A stretch of DNA of 64,000 nt, taken from contig NC_013173.1 in NCBI RefSeq assembly GCF_000023225.1, forward strand, positions 2,296,501-2,360,500. Direction: 5' to 3'. This document shows, piece after piece, positions 8,902 through 17,216 of the stretch. The DNA is from Desulfomicrobium baculatum DSM 4028 (GTDB lineage Bacteria; Desulfobacterota; Desulfovibrionia; Desulfovibrionales; Desulfomicrobiaceae). A program made the position numbers and the translations under genes. Each line of letters starts with the position of its first letter. Position 1 is the stretch's first letter. The notes beneath the pieces were generated by a model. It was not told the DNA's origin. It searched no databases and saw only the letters and a list, made by a program, of their open reading frames with translations.

Positions 8902-9931
8902 GATCCTGCTCACTCTCGCCTTCGTGTTGCTGACCACCGCCTCGGCCTGGTCGGCCCAGGAACTGAACCTGTACATCTGGTCCGAGTACATGGGGCCGGA
9001 GATCGTCCCCAATTTCGAGAAACAGACCGGGATCAAGGTCCGCGTGGACTACTACGAGACTATGGAAGACATGATGGCCAAGCTCCAGGCCGGCGGCGCC
9101 AGCCAGTACGACCTGGTCGTACCTACAGACTACGGTATTCCGGCCATGATCAAGCTCGGCCTTCTGCAGGAACTGGATCACTCCAAGATCCCGAACATGA
9201 AGAACCTCAACCCCAAGTTCATCGACGTGCCCTACGATCCCAAGAACGCCCACACCGTGGCCTATCAATGGGGTACCCTCGGCATGCTCTACAACAAGAA
9301 GAAGATCACCGGCCCCATCTCCTGGGCAACCATGTTTGATGCGGACAAGCACGCCGGGTCCTTCGTGCTGCTCGACTCCGTGCGCGAGATGCTGGGCATC
9401 GCCCAGTGCTACCTCGGCATGAGCGTGAACACCACGGACACCGAAGAGCTCAAGAAGGTGGTCGAACTAATGCTCGCGACCAAAAAGAGCCCGAATTTCC
9501 AGGGCTTCGAGGGCGGAGTCGGCGGCCGGGCCAAGGTCCTGTCCGGCGGGGCCGTAGCCGCCGTGACCTACAACGGCGATGGACTGCGCGGCGTGGAGGA
9601 AGACCCCGAAAACGTGGCTTTCGCCAACCCGATCGAGGGAACGGTCATCTGGGTGGACAACATGGCCATCCCGTCCAAAGCCCCAAACCCTGAAGCCGCT
9701 TACGCGTTCATCAACTACATCCTGGACGCCAAGGTCGGGGCAGGCCTGTCCAACTGGACCCGCTACCCCACCCCCAACGACGCGGCCAAGCCCTTCATCA
9801 CCCCCGAAGACCTGCAGAACGAAGCCATCTACCCTTCGGATGAGTACATGGGCAAACTGCAGTTCATCAACGACCTGGGCGACGGGGCGCGCATCTACGA
9901 CGAGATGTGGACCATGATCAAGACGCGCTAG
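8894..9931 (+). CDS. potD: Periplasmic spermidine/putrescine-binding protein
   Basis: This 345-aa solute-binding protein captures polyamine in the periplasm for PotABC. An N-terminal signal peptide of about 21 residues ends near AWSA|QELN. ELNLYIWSEYMGPEIVPNFE and YDLVVPTDYGIPAMI are typical of PotD/PotF. GGRAKVLSGGAVAAV and the WVDNMAIPS segment also fit. I cannot tell whether putrescine or spermidine is preferred. The start has AAGGAG upstream. Confidence 0.92.
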   Translation: MRKILLTLAFVLLTTASAWSAQELNLYIWSEYMGPEIVPNFEKQTGIKVRVDYYETMEDMMAKLQAGGASQYDLVVPTDYGIPAMIKLGLLQELDHSKIPNMKNLNPKFIDVPYDPKNAHTVAYQWGTLGMLYNKKKITGPISWATMFDADKHAGSFVLLDSVREMLGIAQCYLGMSVNTTDTEELKKVVELMLATKKSPNFQGFEGGVGGRAKVLSGGAVAAVTYNGDGLRGVEEDPENVAFANPIEGTVIWVDNMAIPSKAPNPEAAYAFINYILDAKVGAGLSNWTRYPTPNDAAKPFITPEDLQNEAIYPSDEYMGKLQFINDLGDGARIYDEMWTMIKTR

Positions 9932-9951
9932 CTCATCAGCAACGCCACACT

Positions 9952-9976
9952 CCGCGGACGGCACCCCCGTCCGCGG
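9952..9976 (+). other. Stable hairpin between potD and patA
   Basis: CCGCGGACGG (9952-9961) pairs with CCGTCCGCGG (9967-9976) around five bases, with no T-run. Without a U tract it is more likely an mRNA-stabilising or processing element behind the binding-protein gene than a full terminator. Confidence 0.5.
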
Positions 9977-10053
9977 ACAACCCGCCGCACCGAAAGCCCT
10001 GACGCCCGGATCGGGCGAGTGCGGCCCGTACGCAAAATTTTTTGGAGAACATC

Positions 10054-11406
10054 ATGCATCGCGACATCTCAAAGGCCCGGGCTGAAGCCCGTTTCATGCT
10101 CGAAGCCATCCACACCCCCGACGACCAGCTGACCCTGGAGCAAAGGCAGGACATCGCCAGGAAGACCGTCGAGAACTTCCGGGACAACATCAACAAGGGC
10201 TTTCTGAGCTACCGAAAATCCGTGACCCAGGCCGAGGATTTCGCCTACACCGAATGGCAGGGCCAGGGTTCGGTCATGCGCGACGTGCTGGGCCGGGAAT
10301 TCATCGACATTCTCGGCGGTTTCGGCCTCTACAGCCCCGGCATCCGCCACCCCAAGATCGTGGCCGCCGTCAAGGCCCAGCTCGACCGCTCCCCGCAATA
10401 CAGCCAGGAAATGCTCGACCCCCTGCGCGCCCAGCTGGCAAGGGTCATCGCGCTTTTGACCCCCGGAGATATCCAGAACGGATTTTTTGCCAACAGCGGC
10501 ACCGAGGCCGTGGACGGGGCCATGAAGCTGGCCAAGATGTACACGGGCAAAGCCGGTTTCATCTCCACCTTGAAGGGCTTTCACGGCAAGTCCCTGGGCG
10601 CGCTCTCGCTCCTGGGCAAGGCCGTGTACCGCGAACCGGCCATGCCGCTCCTGGAGAGCGTGATCCACGTGGAATTCGGCGACGCCGAGCAGGTCGAGCG
10701 CGCCCTGTCCATCGCCCGGGCCGTGGGCCAGGGGGTGGCCGCCGTGGTGGCCGAGCCCATCCAGGGCGAAGCCGGGGCCGTGGTGCCGCCGGACGACTAC
10801 TGGCCGCGCCTGCGCGAGATCTGCGACCACTACGGCGTGCTGCTCATCGCCGACGAGGTCCAGACGGGCTTCGGCCGCACGGGCACGATCTTCGGCGTGG
10901 ACCACTGGGACGTGACCCCGGACATCATGTGCTTCGGCAAGGCTCTCGGCGGCGGCGTGGTGGCCATGAGCGCCTTCTTCGCCAAGGCCAGGATCTGGGA
11001 ATGCCTGACTCCCAACCCCTTCATGCACACCACGACCACGGGGGGGAACCCGCTGGCCTGCGCGGCGGCCCTCGCCCACATCGAGGTCATGCTCGATGAG
11101 GACACCCCCGGCCAGGCTCGGGACAAGGGCGCGTACGTCATGGGCAAGCTCAGCGAACTCAAGGGACTCTACCCCGGCATATTGGAGAGCATCACGGGCA
11201 AGGGCCTGCTGATCGGCATGAACTTCGTGGACGACGAGATCGGCTACAAGGTCGCGGCAGGACTCTTCGCCCGCCGGGTGCTGACCGCCGGGACGCTGAC
11301 CAACGCGAAGGTCATCCGTTTCGAACCGGCCCTGACCATTTCCTATGAGCAGATCGATGAAGTCTTGAACCGACTGGAAGACACCTTCAAAAGCATCGCC
11401 GTGTAA
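10054..11406 (+). CDS. patA: Putrescine aminotransferase
   Basis: This 450-aa class III PLP aminotransferase moves an amino group from putrescine to 2-oxoglutarate, giving 4-aminobutanal (which cyclises to 1-pyrroline). It shares with E. coli PatA/YgjG the segments NPGFLEYRKSV-like NKGFLSYRKSV, EFIDILGGFG, SQEMLDPLRAQLA, GFHGKSLGALS, DEVQTGFGRTG and NPFMHTTTTGGNPLACAAALA. The PLP lysine is K296 (CFGKALGGG). The ATG at 10054 has TTGGAG upstream; an in-frame TTG at 10042 is that same ribosome-binding site. It sits between the polyamine transporter and the second AOR, which strongly supports the substrate. Confidence 0.9.
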   Translation: MHRDISKARAEARFMLEAIHTPDDQLTLEQRQDIARKTVENFRDNINKGFLSYRKSVTQAEDFAYTEWQGQGSVMRDVLGREFIDILGGFGLYSPGIRHPKIVAAVKAQLDRSPQYSQEMLDPLRAQLARVIALLTPGDIQNGFFANSGTEAVDGAMKLAKMYTGKAGFISTLKGFHGKSLGALSLLGKAVYREPAMPLLESVIHVEFGDAEQVERALSIARAVGQGVAAVVAEPIQGEAGAVVPPDDYWPRLREICDHYGVLLIADEVQTGFGRTGTIFGVDHWDVTPDIMCFGKALGGGVVAMSAFFAKARIWECLTPNPFMHTTTTGGNPLACAAALAHIEVMLDEDTPGQARDKGAYVMGKLSELKGLYPGILESITGKGLLIGMNFVDDEIGYKVAAGLFARRVLTAGTLTNAKVIRFEPALTISYEQIDEVLNRLEDTFKSIAV

Positions 11407-11415
11407 GGAGGAGAC

Positions 11416-13197
11416 ATGAATCTGTACACCGGCTCCGTTCTGCATGTGGATCTGACCGCGGGAACAGCTCTAGCCATGCCCCTGCGCCAGGATTGGCTAC
11501 GCGAGTACTGGGGCGGATGGGGTCTGGCGGCGCGGTATTTTCAGGAATACTCCGCGCCCGGCACCGATGCCCTGTCTCCGGACAATCCGGTGATCATCAT
11601 GACCGGCCCGCTCTGCGGCACCCTCGTGCCCTTGAGCGCCCGCTTCTGCTTCATGTCCAAGAGCCCACACACGGGCACGGTCTTCGAGTCCAACGCGGGC
11701 GGAGCCTTCGGGCCTGAGCTGAAATTTGCCGGCTTCGACGGGATGGTCATCACCGGCAGGTCCGAAAAACCGGTGTACCTCTTCATCCGGAATGGCCGGG
11801 CCGAGCTGCGCGATGCCTCGAAACTCTGGGGCCTTGGGATCTTCGAGACCGAGGAAAAACTGCAACAGCTGACCGGCGGGGCCAAGACCCTGTCCATCGG
11901 TCCGGCGGGGGAAAACCTCGTTTCCTTCTCCTGCATCGGGACCGAGGCCTACCGACAGCTGGGACGGGGCGGCACGGGCGCACTGTTTGGCTCCAAGAAC
12001 CTGAAGGCAGTGGCATGTAAGGGCACGGGCGCGGTGCGCGTAGCCGACATGAAGGGCTTTTTGTCCATCATGACCCAGGCCAAGACCGAATCCCTTTTGA
12101 CCGGCGACAACCTGTGGGCCAAGACCGACGGCACCCCGGTGCTGGTCGACCTGACCAACGAGATGGGCATCCACCCGACCCGCAACTTCAGCCTTGGCGT
12201 GAACGCGGAGAAATCCGGCCTGGACAGCGACGCCATGAAGGCGGCACGCGCCGGAGAGCGGGCCTGCTGGTCCTGCCCCATGGCCTGCGGCAAGTTCACC
12301 CGCATAGACGGGGTGGAGATTGAAGGCCCGGAATACGAGACCCTGTGCCTGGGCGGCTCCAACTGCGGCGTGAACGATTTGGCCAGCATCGCCCGTTTCA
12401 ACCGCCTCTGTGACGACCTGGGCCTGGACACCATCTCAAGCGGCGCGACCATCGGCCTGGCCATGGACATGGCCGAACAGGGACTGCGCGACTTCGGACT
12501 GCGCTTCGGCGGCGTGCCGGAGTATCTGGCCGTGGTGGAGGAGATGGCCCGCCTGTCCACGGACCGGGGCCGCGACCTGGCCCTGGGCGTGAAACGGCTG
12601 GCCGCAAAATACGCGGCCGAAGACCTGGCCGTCGAGTCCAAGGGCATGGAGTTTCCCGCCTACGAACCACGCGGCAACCACGGCATGGGTCTGGCGTACG
12701 CCACCAGCGAACGCGGGGCCTGCCATCTGCGGGCCTTCACCATCTTCGCCGAGAATCCCTTTGACGGCGCGCAACTGGCCAAGGACGTGGTCGCGGCCCA
12801 GAACCTGAACGCTATCAAGTGGGCCATGTGCATCTGCGATTTCTGGGGCACGATCACCACCGAATACCTGGCCCGGCAGCTCACGGCGGGTCTGGGCGAA
12901 ACCGTCACGGCCGGGGAGCTGGACCGTGCCGGCGAGCGCATCTGGAACCTGCTGCGCCTGCTGAACAACCGCGAAGGGTTCACGGCCGCCGATGACAGCC
13001 TGCCCAAAAAGATCCTTACCCAGGCCTTGCGCGGCGGACCGCACGAAGGCCGCACGCTGGACATGGATGAGCTTGAAGCCATGAAATCACTCTATTATGC
13101 GGCGCGGGGCTGGAATGCGGACGCCGTGCCCAGGCCCGCAACCCTGGCCGCCCTAGGTCTTGAGCCATTGACGAACGCGGAGGTGCGGCATGCCTAG
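11416..13197 (+). CDS. Tungsten-type aldehyde:ferredoxin oxidoreductase (second copy)
   Basis: This 593-aa AOR paralogue is only moderately similar to the copy at 4363. [4Fe-4S] ligands fit C284-x2-C287-x3-C291 (CWSCPMAC) plus a later Cys in MCICDFWG (probably C474). EGPEYET (303-309) and GACHLR with H437 are conserved. GGAG precedes the ATG closely, 9 nt after the patA stop. The last 8 nt overlap the polyferredoxin gene, its probable electron acceptor. Coming right after patA, it could oxidise 4-aminobutanal, but the roles of the two AORs could be the reverse. Confidence 0.9.
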   Translation: MNLYTGSVLHVDLTAGTALAMPLRQDWLREYWGGWGLAARYFQEYSAPGTDALSPDNPVIIMTGPLCGTLVPLSARFCFMSKSPHTGTVFESNAGGAFGPELKFAGFDGMVITGRSEKPVYLFIRNGRAELRDASKLWGLGIFETEEKLQQLTGGAKTLSIGPAGENLVSFSCIGTEAYRQLGRGGTGALFGSKNLKAVACKGTGAVRVADMKGFLSIMTQAKTESLLTGDNLWAKTDGTPVLVDLTNEMGIHPTRNFSLGVNAEKSGLDSDAMKAARAGERACWSCPMACGKFTRIDGVEIEGPEYETLCLGGSNCGVNDLASIARFNRLCDDLGLDTISSGATIGLAMDMAEQGLRDFGLRFGGVPEYLAVVEEMARLSTDRGRDLALGVKRLAAKYAAEDLAVESKGMEFPAYEPRGNHGMGLAYATSERGACHLRAFTIFAENPFDGAQLAKDVVAAQNLNAIKWAMCICDFWGTITTEYLARQLTAGLGETVTAGELDRAGERIWNLLRLLNNREGFTAADDSLPKKILTQALRGGPHEGRTLDMDELEAMKSLYYAARGWNADAVPRPATLAALGLEPLTNAEVRHA

Positions 13198-13711
13198 AAT
13201 ATTGGTGGCTCTACCGGAAAAATGCACGGGTTGCGGCCGCTGTCAGGCTGCCTGCTCGGCCGCCCACGACGGCGTCTTCGCTCCGTCCCTGGCCCGCCTC
13301 GGGATGGACAACTTCCCGCTCCTGGGCCGCTCGGTGCCCAGCGTCTGCTTCCAGTGCGCCAACCCCGACTGCCTGGCCGCCTGCCCGGAAGGAGCGATCC
13401 GCCACGACGAGTCCGGCACAGTGCTGGTTCACACGGACAAATGCACAGGCTGCGGCGGCTGCGTGGACGCCTGCCCCTGGGGACAGATTCGGATGGGCGC
13501 GAAAAATGTGGCCATCAAATGCGATTTGTGCGGAGGCGAGCCAAGCTGCGTGGCCGAATGCTCGGCGGAAGCCCTGGTCTTCACCGAACCGGACAAGGAC
13601 CTGCGCAAACGGCGCGGGATGCAAATGAAAGAAAGATGCACGGTTGGATCGCCGGAGGGGAAAAGGGCGGAGCTGGCGCAAAGGCTGGTGGAGTCGAAAA
13701 ACGGCATGTAG
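13190..13711 (+). CDS. Polyferredoxin, AOR electron-transfer partner
   Basis: This 173-aa soluble iron-sulfur protein has 16 cysteines in four cluster motifs: CTGCGRCQAAC (12-22), CFQCANPDCLAAC, CTGCGGCVDAC and CDLCGGEPSCVAEC. The pattern resembles the DmsB/HycB-like four-cluster subunits often encoded with AORs. The C-terminal ~35 residues are charged and lack clusters. It should take electrons from the AOR(s) upstream. It is the last gene of the run. Confidence 0.88.
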   Translation: MPRILVALPEKCTGCGRCQAACSAAHDGVFAPSLARLGMDNFPLLGRSVPSVCFQCANPDCLAACPEGAIRHDESGTVLVHTDKCTGCGGCVDACPWGQIRMGAKNVAIKCDLCGGEPSCVAECSAEALVFTEPDKDLRKRRGMQMKERCTVGSPEGKRAELAQRLVESKNGM

Positions 13712-13720
13712 GGCCGCGAA

Positions 13721-13754
13721 CGGTTGATGCTGTACACAATGACAGCATCAACCG
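13721..13754 (+). terminator. Hairpin at the end of the polyamine operon
   Basis: CGGTTGATGCTGT (13721-13733) pairs fully with ACAGCATCAACCG (13742-13754), 10 nt after the polyferredoxin stop. A 13-bp stem is very stable, but no T-run follows. It may be a Rho-assisted or RNA-protecting end. Confidence 0.5.
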
Positions 13755-14189
13755 CGCAAGGTCCGCTGTTTCAAAGAGGGATGGACTTAGACATTGGAGG
13801 AATCACAAGACCCGCTACAGGGCGACTGAGGTGATTCCGATTAGTTCGGCTGCGGGCTGGTTTGGCTCAATCGTCATGACTCTTCGCTTATATGCTCCAA
13901 CTCCTGCAGCGTCGGGATGTTATCCTTTCCAGCAGACTGCCGAATCTGCCACTGCGCACTTCTCGGGGTCGGCGGCGATGCGTGTGCAAATTTTTCACGC
14001 AGACATCGCTTTTTTTTGATCGGGCGGTATCGTCTATTCACCACAAAACGTTACGAGCCCTCTCTGGACGACGCTTTTCCCGTGCTAGGGTTAATCAGTG
14101 GTACAAGAATACCCTCTCGCACGCTTTATGCTAGAAACGTGCTCTCGCGCATAATTAAAAATGCACAATCAAGGAGCATGAGCGGTCAT
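13755..14189. other. Intergenic stretch, no gene recognised
   Basis: This gap between the polyferredoxin and the lipoprotein gene shows no convincing start, ribosome-binding site or protein family. Several frames stay open by chance. A promoter for the lipoprotein is expected in the more AT-rich second half, but I cannot name one with confidence. Confidence 0.4.
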
Positions 14190-14882
14190 ATGAGAATTGT
14201 TCAAAAAGTCGTGCTGATCGGATTTCTCGGAGTTTTGGCCACCGGATGCATGTATCCGGGCGGACGCCCCGACTACACCGGTTCCGGCGCTTTGAGCGGC
14301 GCGGCCACGGGTGCGGCCATCGGCGCCATGGCCTCGCATTCCGGAGAAGGAGCGTTGGTTGGCGGGGCAATCGGCGCCATCGCCGGAGGCATCATAGGGC
14401 ACGGCATGGATGCGCAGCAGGAAGCGCAGATCCAGGCCCAGGCCCCGCAGACGTATGAGCGGATTCAGCAGAATGAGCCGCTGCGCGTCGCAGATGTGAA
14501 AGAACTGGCACGTGCGGGGGTCAGCGATGAGCTTATCATCAGCCAGATCCGCAATTCTCGGACGATCTATCATTTAGCCACAGCCGAGATCATCGGCCTG
14601 AAAAACGATGGTGTCAGCGAGAACATCATAGATTTCATGATCAACACGCAGACCCACACGCCCTCGGAGCAGTTCGTGGCCAGACCAACCCGGACAGCTC
14701 AAATTCCAGAGACGATTTATGTGCTGCCCAGGCCGGGCCTTTTCTGGATCGGCGGCGCATGGATGGGGCCAAGAGATCATTGGGGCGGGCACAGGGGCTG
14801 GCACCGTCCGTACAGGCCATACCGCCACGGACACTACGGTCCAAGTCGCAATGGCCGCTACGGTCACTCAAGACGATGGTGA
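14190..14882 (+). CDS. Glycine-zipper outer-membrane lipoprotein
   Basis: This is a 230-aa envelope lipoprotein of unknown function. A lipobox (GVLATGC) follows a short hydrophobic signal. Residues ~30-72 form a glycine zipper (repeated GAxxG, AIGAIAGGIIG) that may insert into a membrane. A helical middle (VKELARAGVSDELIISQI and a similar KNDGVSENIIDFMI) looks like two copies of one motif. The tail is very rich in His, Arg, Tyr and Gly. ATG 14190 is preferred because AAGGAG ends only one base before the ATG at 14178. A longer upstream open frame has no ribosome-binding site. Confidence 0.7.
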   Translation: MRIVQKVVLIGFLGVLATGCMYPGGRPDYTGSGALSGAATGAAIGAMASHSGEGALVGGAIGAIAGGIIGHGMDAQQEAQIQAQAPQTYERIQQNEPLRVADVKELARAGVSDELIISQIRNSRTIYHLATAEIIGLKNDGVSENIIDFMINTQTHTPSEQFVARPTRTAQIPETIYVLPRPGLFWIGGAWMGPRDHWGGHRGWHRPYRPYRHGHYGPSRNGRYGHSRRW

Positions 14883-14902
14883 TGGATAACGGGAACTTCG
14901 AC

Positions 14903-14936
14903 AGCGGGGGAGCGAGCTTTCAAATGCTCCCTCGCT
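14903..14936. terminator. Probable terminator of the lipoprotein gene
   Basis: AGCGGGGGAGC (14903-14913) pairs with GCTCCCTCGCT (14926-14936) with one mismatch, 20 nt after the lipoprotein stop. Only a short TTT follows. It lies between two convergent genes. Confidence 0.5.
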
Positions 14937-15015
14937 TGGGCTTTACGTCTGCTACCGATCCAGTTCCTTGATGGTTCTGACCGGAGGCAGACGAAGTGTC
15001 AGATCGTCCAATTTC

Positions 15016-16359
15016 TTATAGTCTGCCCAGTTTGAACAGCAAAGCGCTCAACGCATTGTTTTGCTGCAGGGGATTGCTGGCGATTGAGATGATGTTCTCG
15101 TTGATGCTCGGGTCGTCTTTTCCGAAATCCGGATTTACGCTCAATATCTCGAATATATAATCACTGGCTCTCTTGGGGCTGTTTTTTTGTTTGATCATTT
15201 TCAATTTTCCATGCGCGATATGGTGACAAATTGCGGCATTATACAGTGCCGTGGACCAGAAATCGACGTCCATTTTCGTGCTTCTCTTCTCTTCTCTGAC
15301 CGCCAAAAGAGAATAAATACTGCAGGCTCCATCCGGATCACTGAGTTTATTCATCCGAAAATAGGCGATCTCGCTCAGCAACGTCTTATCGACGTGTCCG
15401 TTTCGTAGCGCAATTGTCACATACTCTTTCGACATCTCGACCGATTTATGGTCAACACAGACATTTGCGATGTCAACAATCAAACTGGACACGCGATCTT
15501 CAGATGTGATCTTGCGAGCTGCGTAGATTGACTTTCCGAAAAACTCTTTCGCCTCATCCTCTTTATTGAGTGACAAGCATAAATCGCCGATCTTTTCGAA
15601 ATTCGTGTAATCGAGCGTGTTGATCTGCGCGAACTTTTTGAGCCAAAAAATCTCGCCACGTTTCCTTTTGGTCACCGAGCACAGTTTCGCGAGGCTCGCA
15701 TACGCCTGAAAGCTGAGTTGCTCGTCCTGTAACCCGCGTATGTAGCACCGGCCGGCCTTTCTGTATTCCCCAAGCGCCAGATGCACATCCCCGCAAAAAA
15801 GAAGAGCCGGGTGCGTTTGCTCGTATTCCGCAGCTATTTTCTGACAGATCGCAAGCGCCTTCCCGTGCTCTTGCTTCTCAAGGCAGCCCTTTCCAAACTC
15901 GATAAGACGATCCAAGATGGAAGCTTCCGCAAAAAGGGACATGATCCGGGACTTGAGATCATTGGGCATAAACGGCTTTATCAGAACAGCCCGGGTTCCG
16001 CGGGCGTAAAGCAGACTAATCAAACCATGGTATGCCTTATCAACAATTGCGATGGCTTTTAGTTTATCCTGATACTTTACATAAATATCATCCAGTAAAT
16101 GAAAATAGACGGCACTATTTTCATTGTTGAAGTCCAATATAAGCAGCAATTCTTTGTATTCTTCCAAAGAATTAATAAAATTCTTGTGCGCTTTTGATTC
16201 CCTGAAGTCATCCGTAACGAGAATAACGTAAGCAGATAAGCCAAGCTCGTTAACCATAGTGGTGATTGTTTTCCGAATCCCCATTTCCCGGCATAAAATA
16301 CATATCTTGCCATTATTGCTAACAAAAGAAGCCAAGCTGGAGAATTGTTCCTGCGCCAT
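15016..16359 (-). CDS. Receiver-like domain fused to tetratricopeptide repeats
   Basis: This 447-aa cytoplasmic protein has an N-terminal ~120 residues resembling a response-regulator receiver: ICILCREMGIRKTI, LLLILDFNNE with a possible phospho-Asp, and VLIKPF with the conserved Lys. The acidic pocket at the start of the domain is missing (CREMG instead of DD), so phosphorylation is doubtful. The remainder is helical TPR-like repeats (for example ALLFCGDVHLALGEYRKAGR, YTNFEKIGDLCLSLNKEDEA). The ATG at 16359 has GAGGGG upstream; 76 more codons are open without a good start. Base use is more AT-rich than its neighbours. A VieB-like signalling or scaffold role is a guess. Confidence 0.65.
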   Translation of the reverse strand: MAQEQFSSLASFVSNNGKICILCREMGIRKTITTMVNELGLSAYVILVTDDFRESKAHKNFINSLEEYKELLLILDFNNENSAVYFHLLDDIYVKYQDKLKAIAIVDKAYHGLISLLYARGTRAVLIKPFMPNDLKSRIMSLFAEASILDRLIEFGKGCLEKQEHGKALAICQKIAAEYEQTHPALLFCGDVHLALGEYRKAGRCYIRGLQDEQLSFQAYASLAKLCSVTKRKRGEIFWLKKFAQINTLDYTNFEKIGDLCLSLNKEDEAKEFFGKSIYAARKITSEDRVSSLIVDIANVCVDHKSVEMSKEYVTIALRNGHVDKTLLSEIAYFRMNKLSDPDGACSIYSLLAVREEKRSTKMDVDFWSTALYNAAICHHIAHGKLKMIKQKNSPKRASDYIFEILSVNPDFGKDDPSINENIISIASNPLQQNNALSALLFKLGRL

Positions 16360-16648
16360 GATCCCCTCAAAAAATGTTTTTCTCGATGGAACACATTTTG
16401 TCTCTTTAGCCAAGAAATCAATAATCATAACAATTTCATGGTATTGTAGTAAAACTGCCCCCTCTTTTTTTCCAATCGAATATTCTAAAAAAACAGCACA
16501 GGGCAAAAGACATTTGAGGTGGATTCTTTCGATGACCGCCGAAAGATGCTGCCTTGTCCGACTTGATGGTTCGAGCAGATCAGGCACTGTTCAAAGCCAA
16601 GAACATGGGACGCAATCGATTTGAATGCTTTGACTGAAGCTCTGAAAT

Positions 16649-16676
16649 GACAAAGGGGAGTTTTCTCCCCTTTGTC
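16649..16676. terminator. Perfect hairpin, possible terminator
   Basis: GACAAAGGGGAG (16649-16660) pairs with CTCCCCTTTGTC (16665-16676) around TTTT, a 12-bp perfect stem. No long T-run follows on either strand. It lies downstream of the Lys-rich micro-gene on the minus strand and may end its transcript. Confidence 0.45.
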
Positions 16677-16756
16677 CGCGTAGCCGAGTGTGCCGCAGAC
16701 AGTTTATCCCCCGGCACAGGCCAAAACCGGAGACAGTCGTTAAAGCGAGCTTAAGG

Positions 16757-16867
16757 TCAATCTTTCTTCACCTGCTTGTCCTGTTTTTCCTTTTTCTTCC
16801 CGGCTTCTTTGCTGGCTTTCTGTTTTTGCAACTTTTCCTTATCCTTCTTTCCGCCTTTGTCGCCCAT
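16757..16867 (-). CDS. Lys-rich 36-aa protein
   Basis: This tiny basic protein starts MGDKGGKKDKEK and is almost entirely Lys, Glu, Gln, Asp, Gly and Ala, with no hydrophobic core. It resembles small Lys-rich hypothetical proteins I recall in other Proteobacteria. The ATG is preceded by AAGGAGCGGATC, a strong ribosome-binding site, which is the main reason to call it. It is probably disordered. Function unknown. Confidence 0.55.
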   Translation of the reverse strand: MGDKGGKKDKEKLQKQKASKEAGKKKEKQDKQVKKD

Positions 16868-17216
16868 GATCCGCTCCTTGGTGTAAAAGATCCTGTTCAT
16901 ACAATGGCTCCAGATTTCAGGCCCTATCTGCGCGCAAGGGGAATCGGAGCTGCCATAAAGGAAATTTGATATCTGGTAGCACGTTGGCAACCGCGCGGCA
17001 ATGTCTTCATAAGATTGAAATACTAAATTTCATATCACGCAGCGAGCTGTCATCTCCCGCATCTTCGCGGAGTGGACACACTCACCGGAACTGACTAGAT
17101 AATGATTTGCGGAAATCGTCGTCAGGGTCTTGCCCCTTTTTTCTGACTTGATCCAATCCCCGGAAATCCCGATTCGCCCACACGCTTTTTTATCAACAGA
17201 ATTTTGAAGGAATATT

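Noticed and set aside
13917-14189. Long N-terminal extension of the glycine-zipper lipoprotein
   Set aside because: It would bury the signal peptide and lipobox in the middle of the protein; starts near 14178-14190 fit far better.
16360-16587. 76-codon N-terminal extension of the receiver/TPR protein
   Set aside because: No ribosome-binding site, and the receiver-like fold begins shortly after the ATG at 16359, which has GAGGGG upstream.
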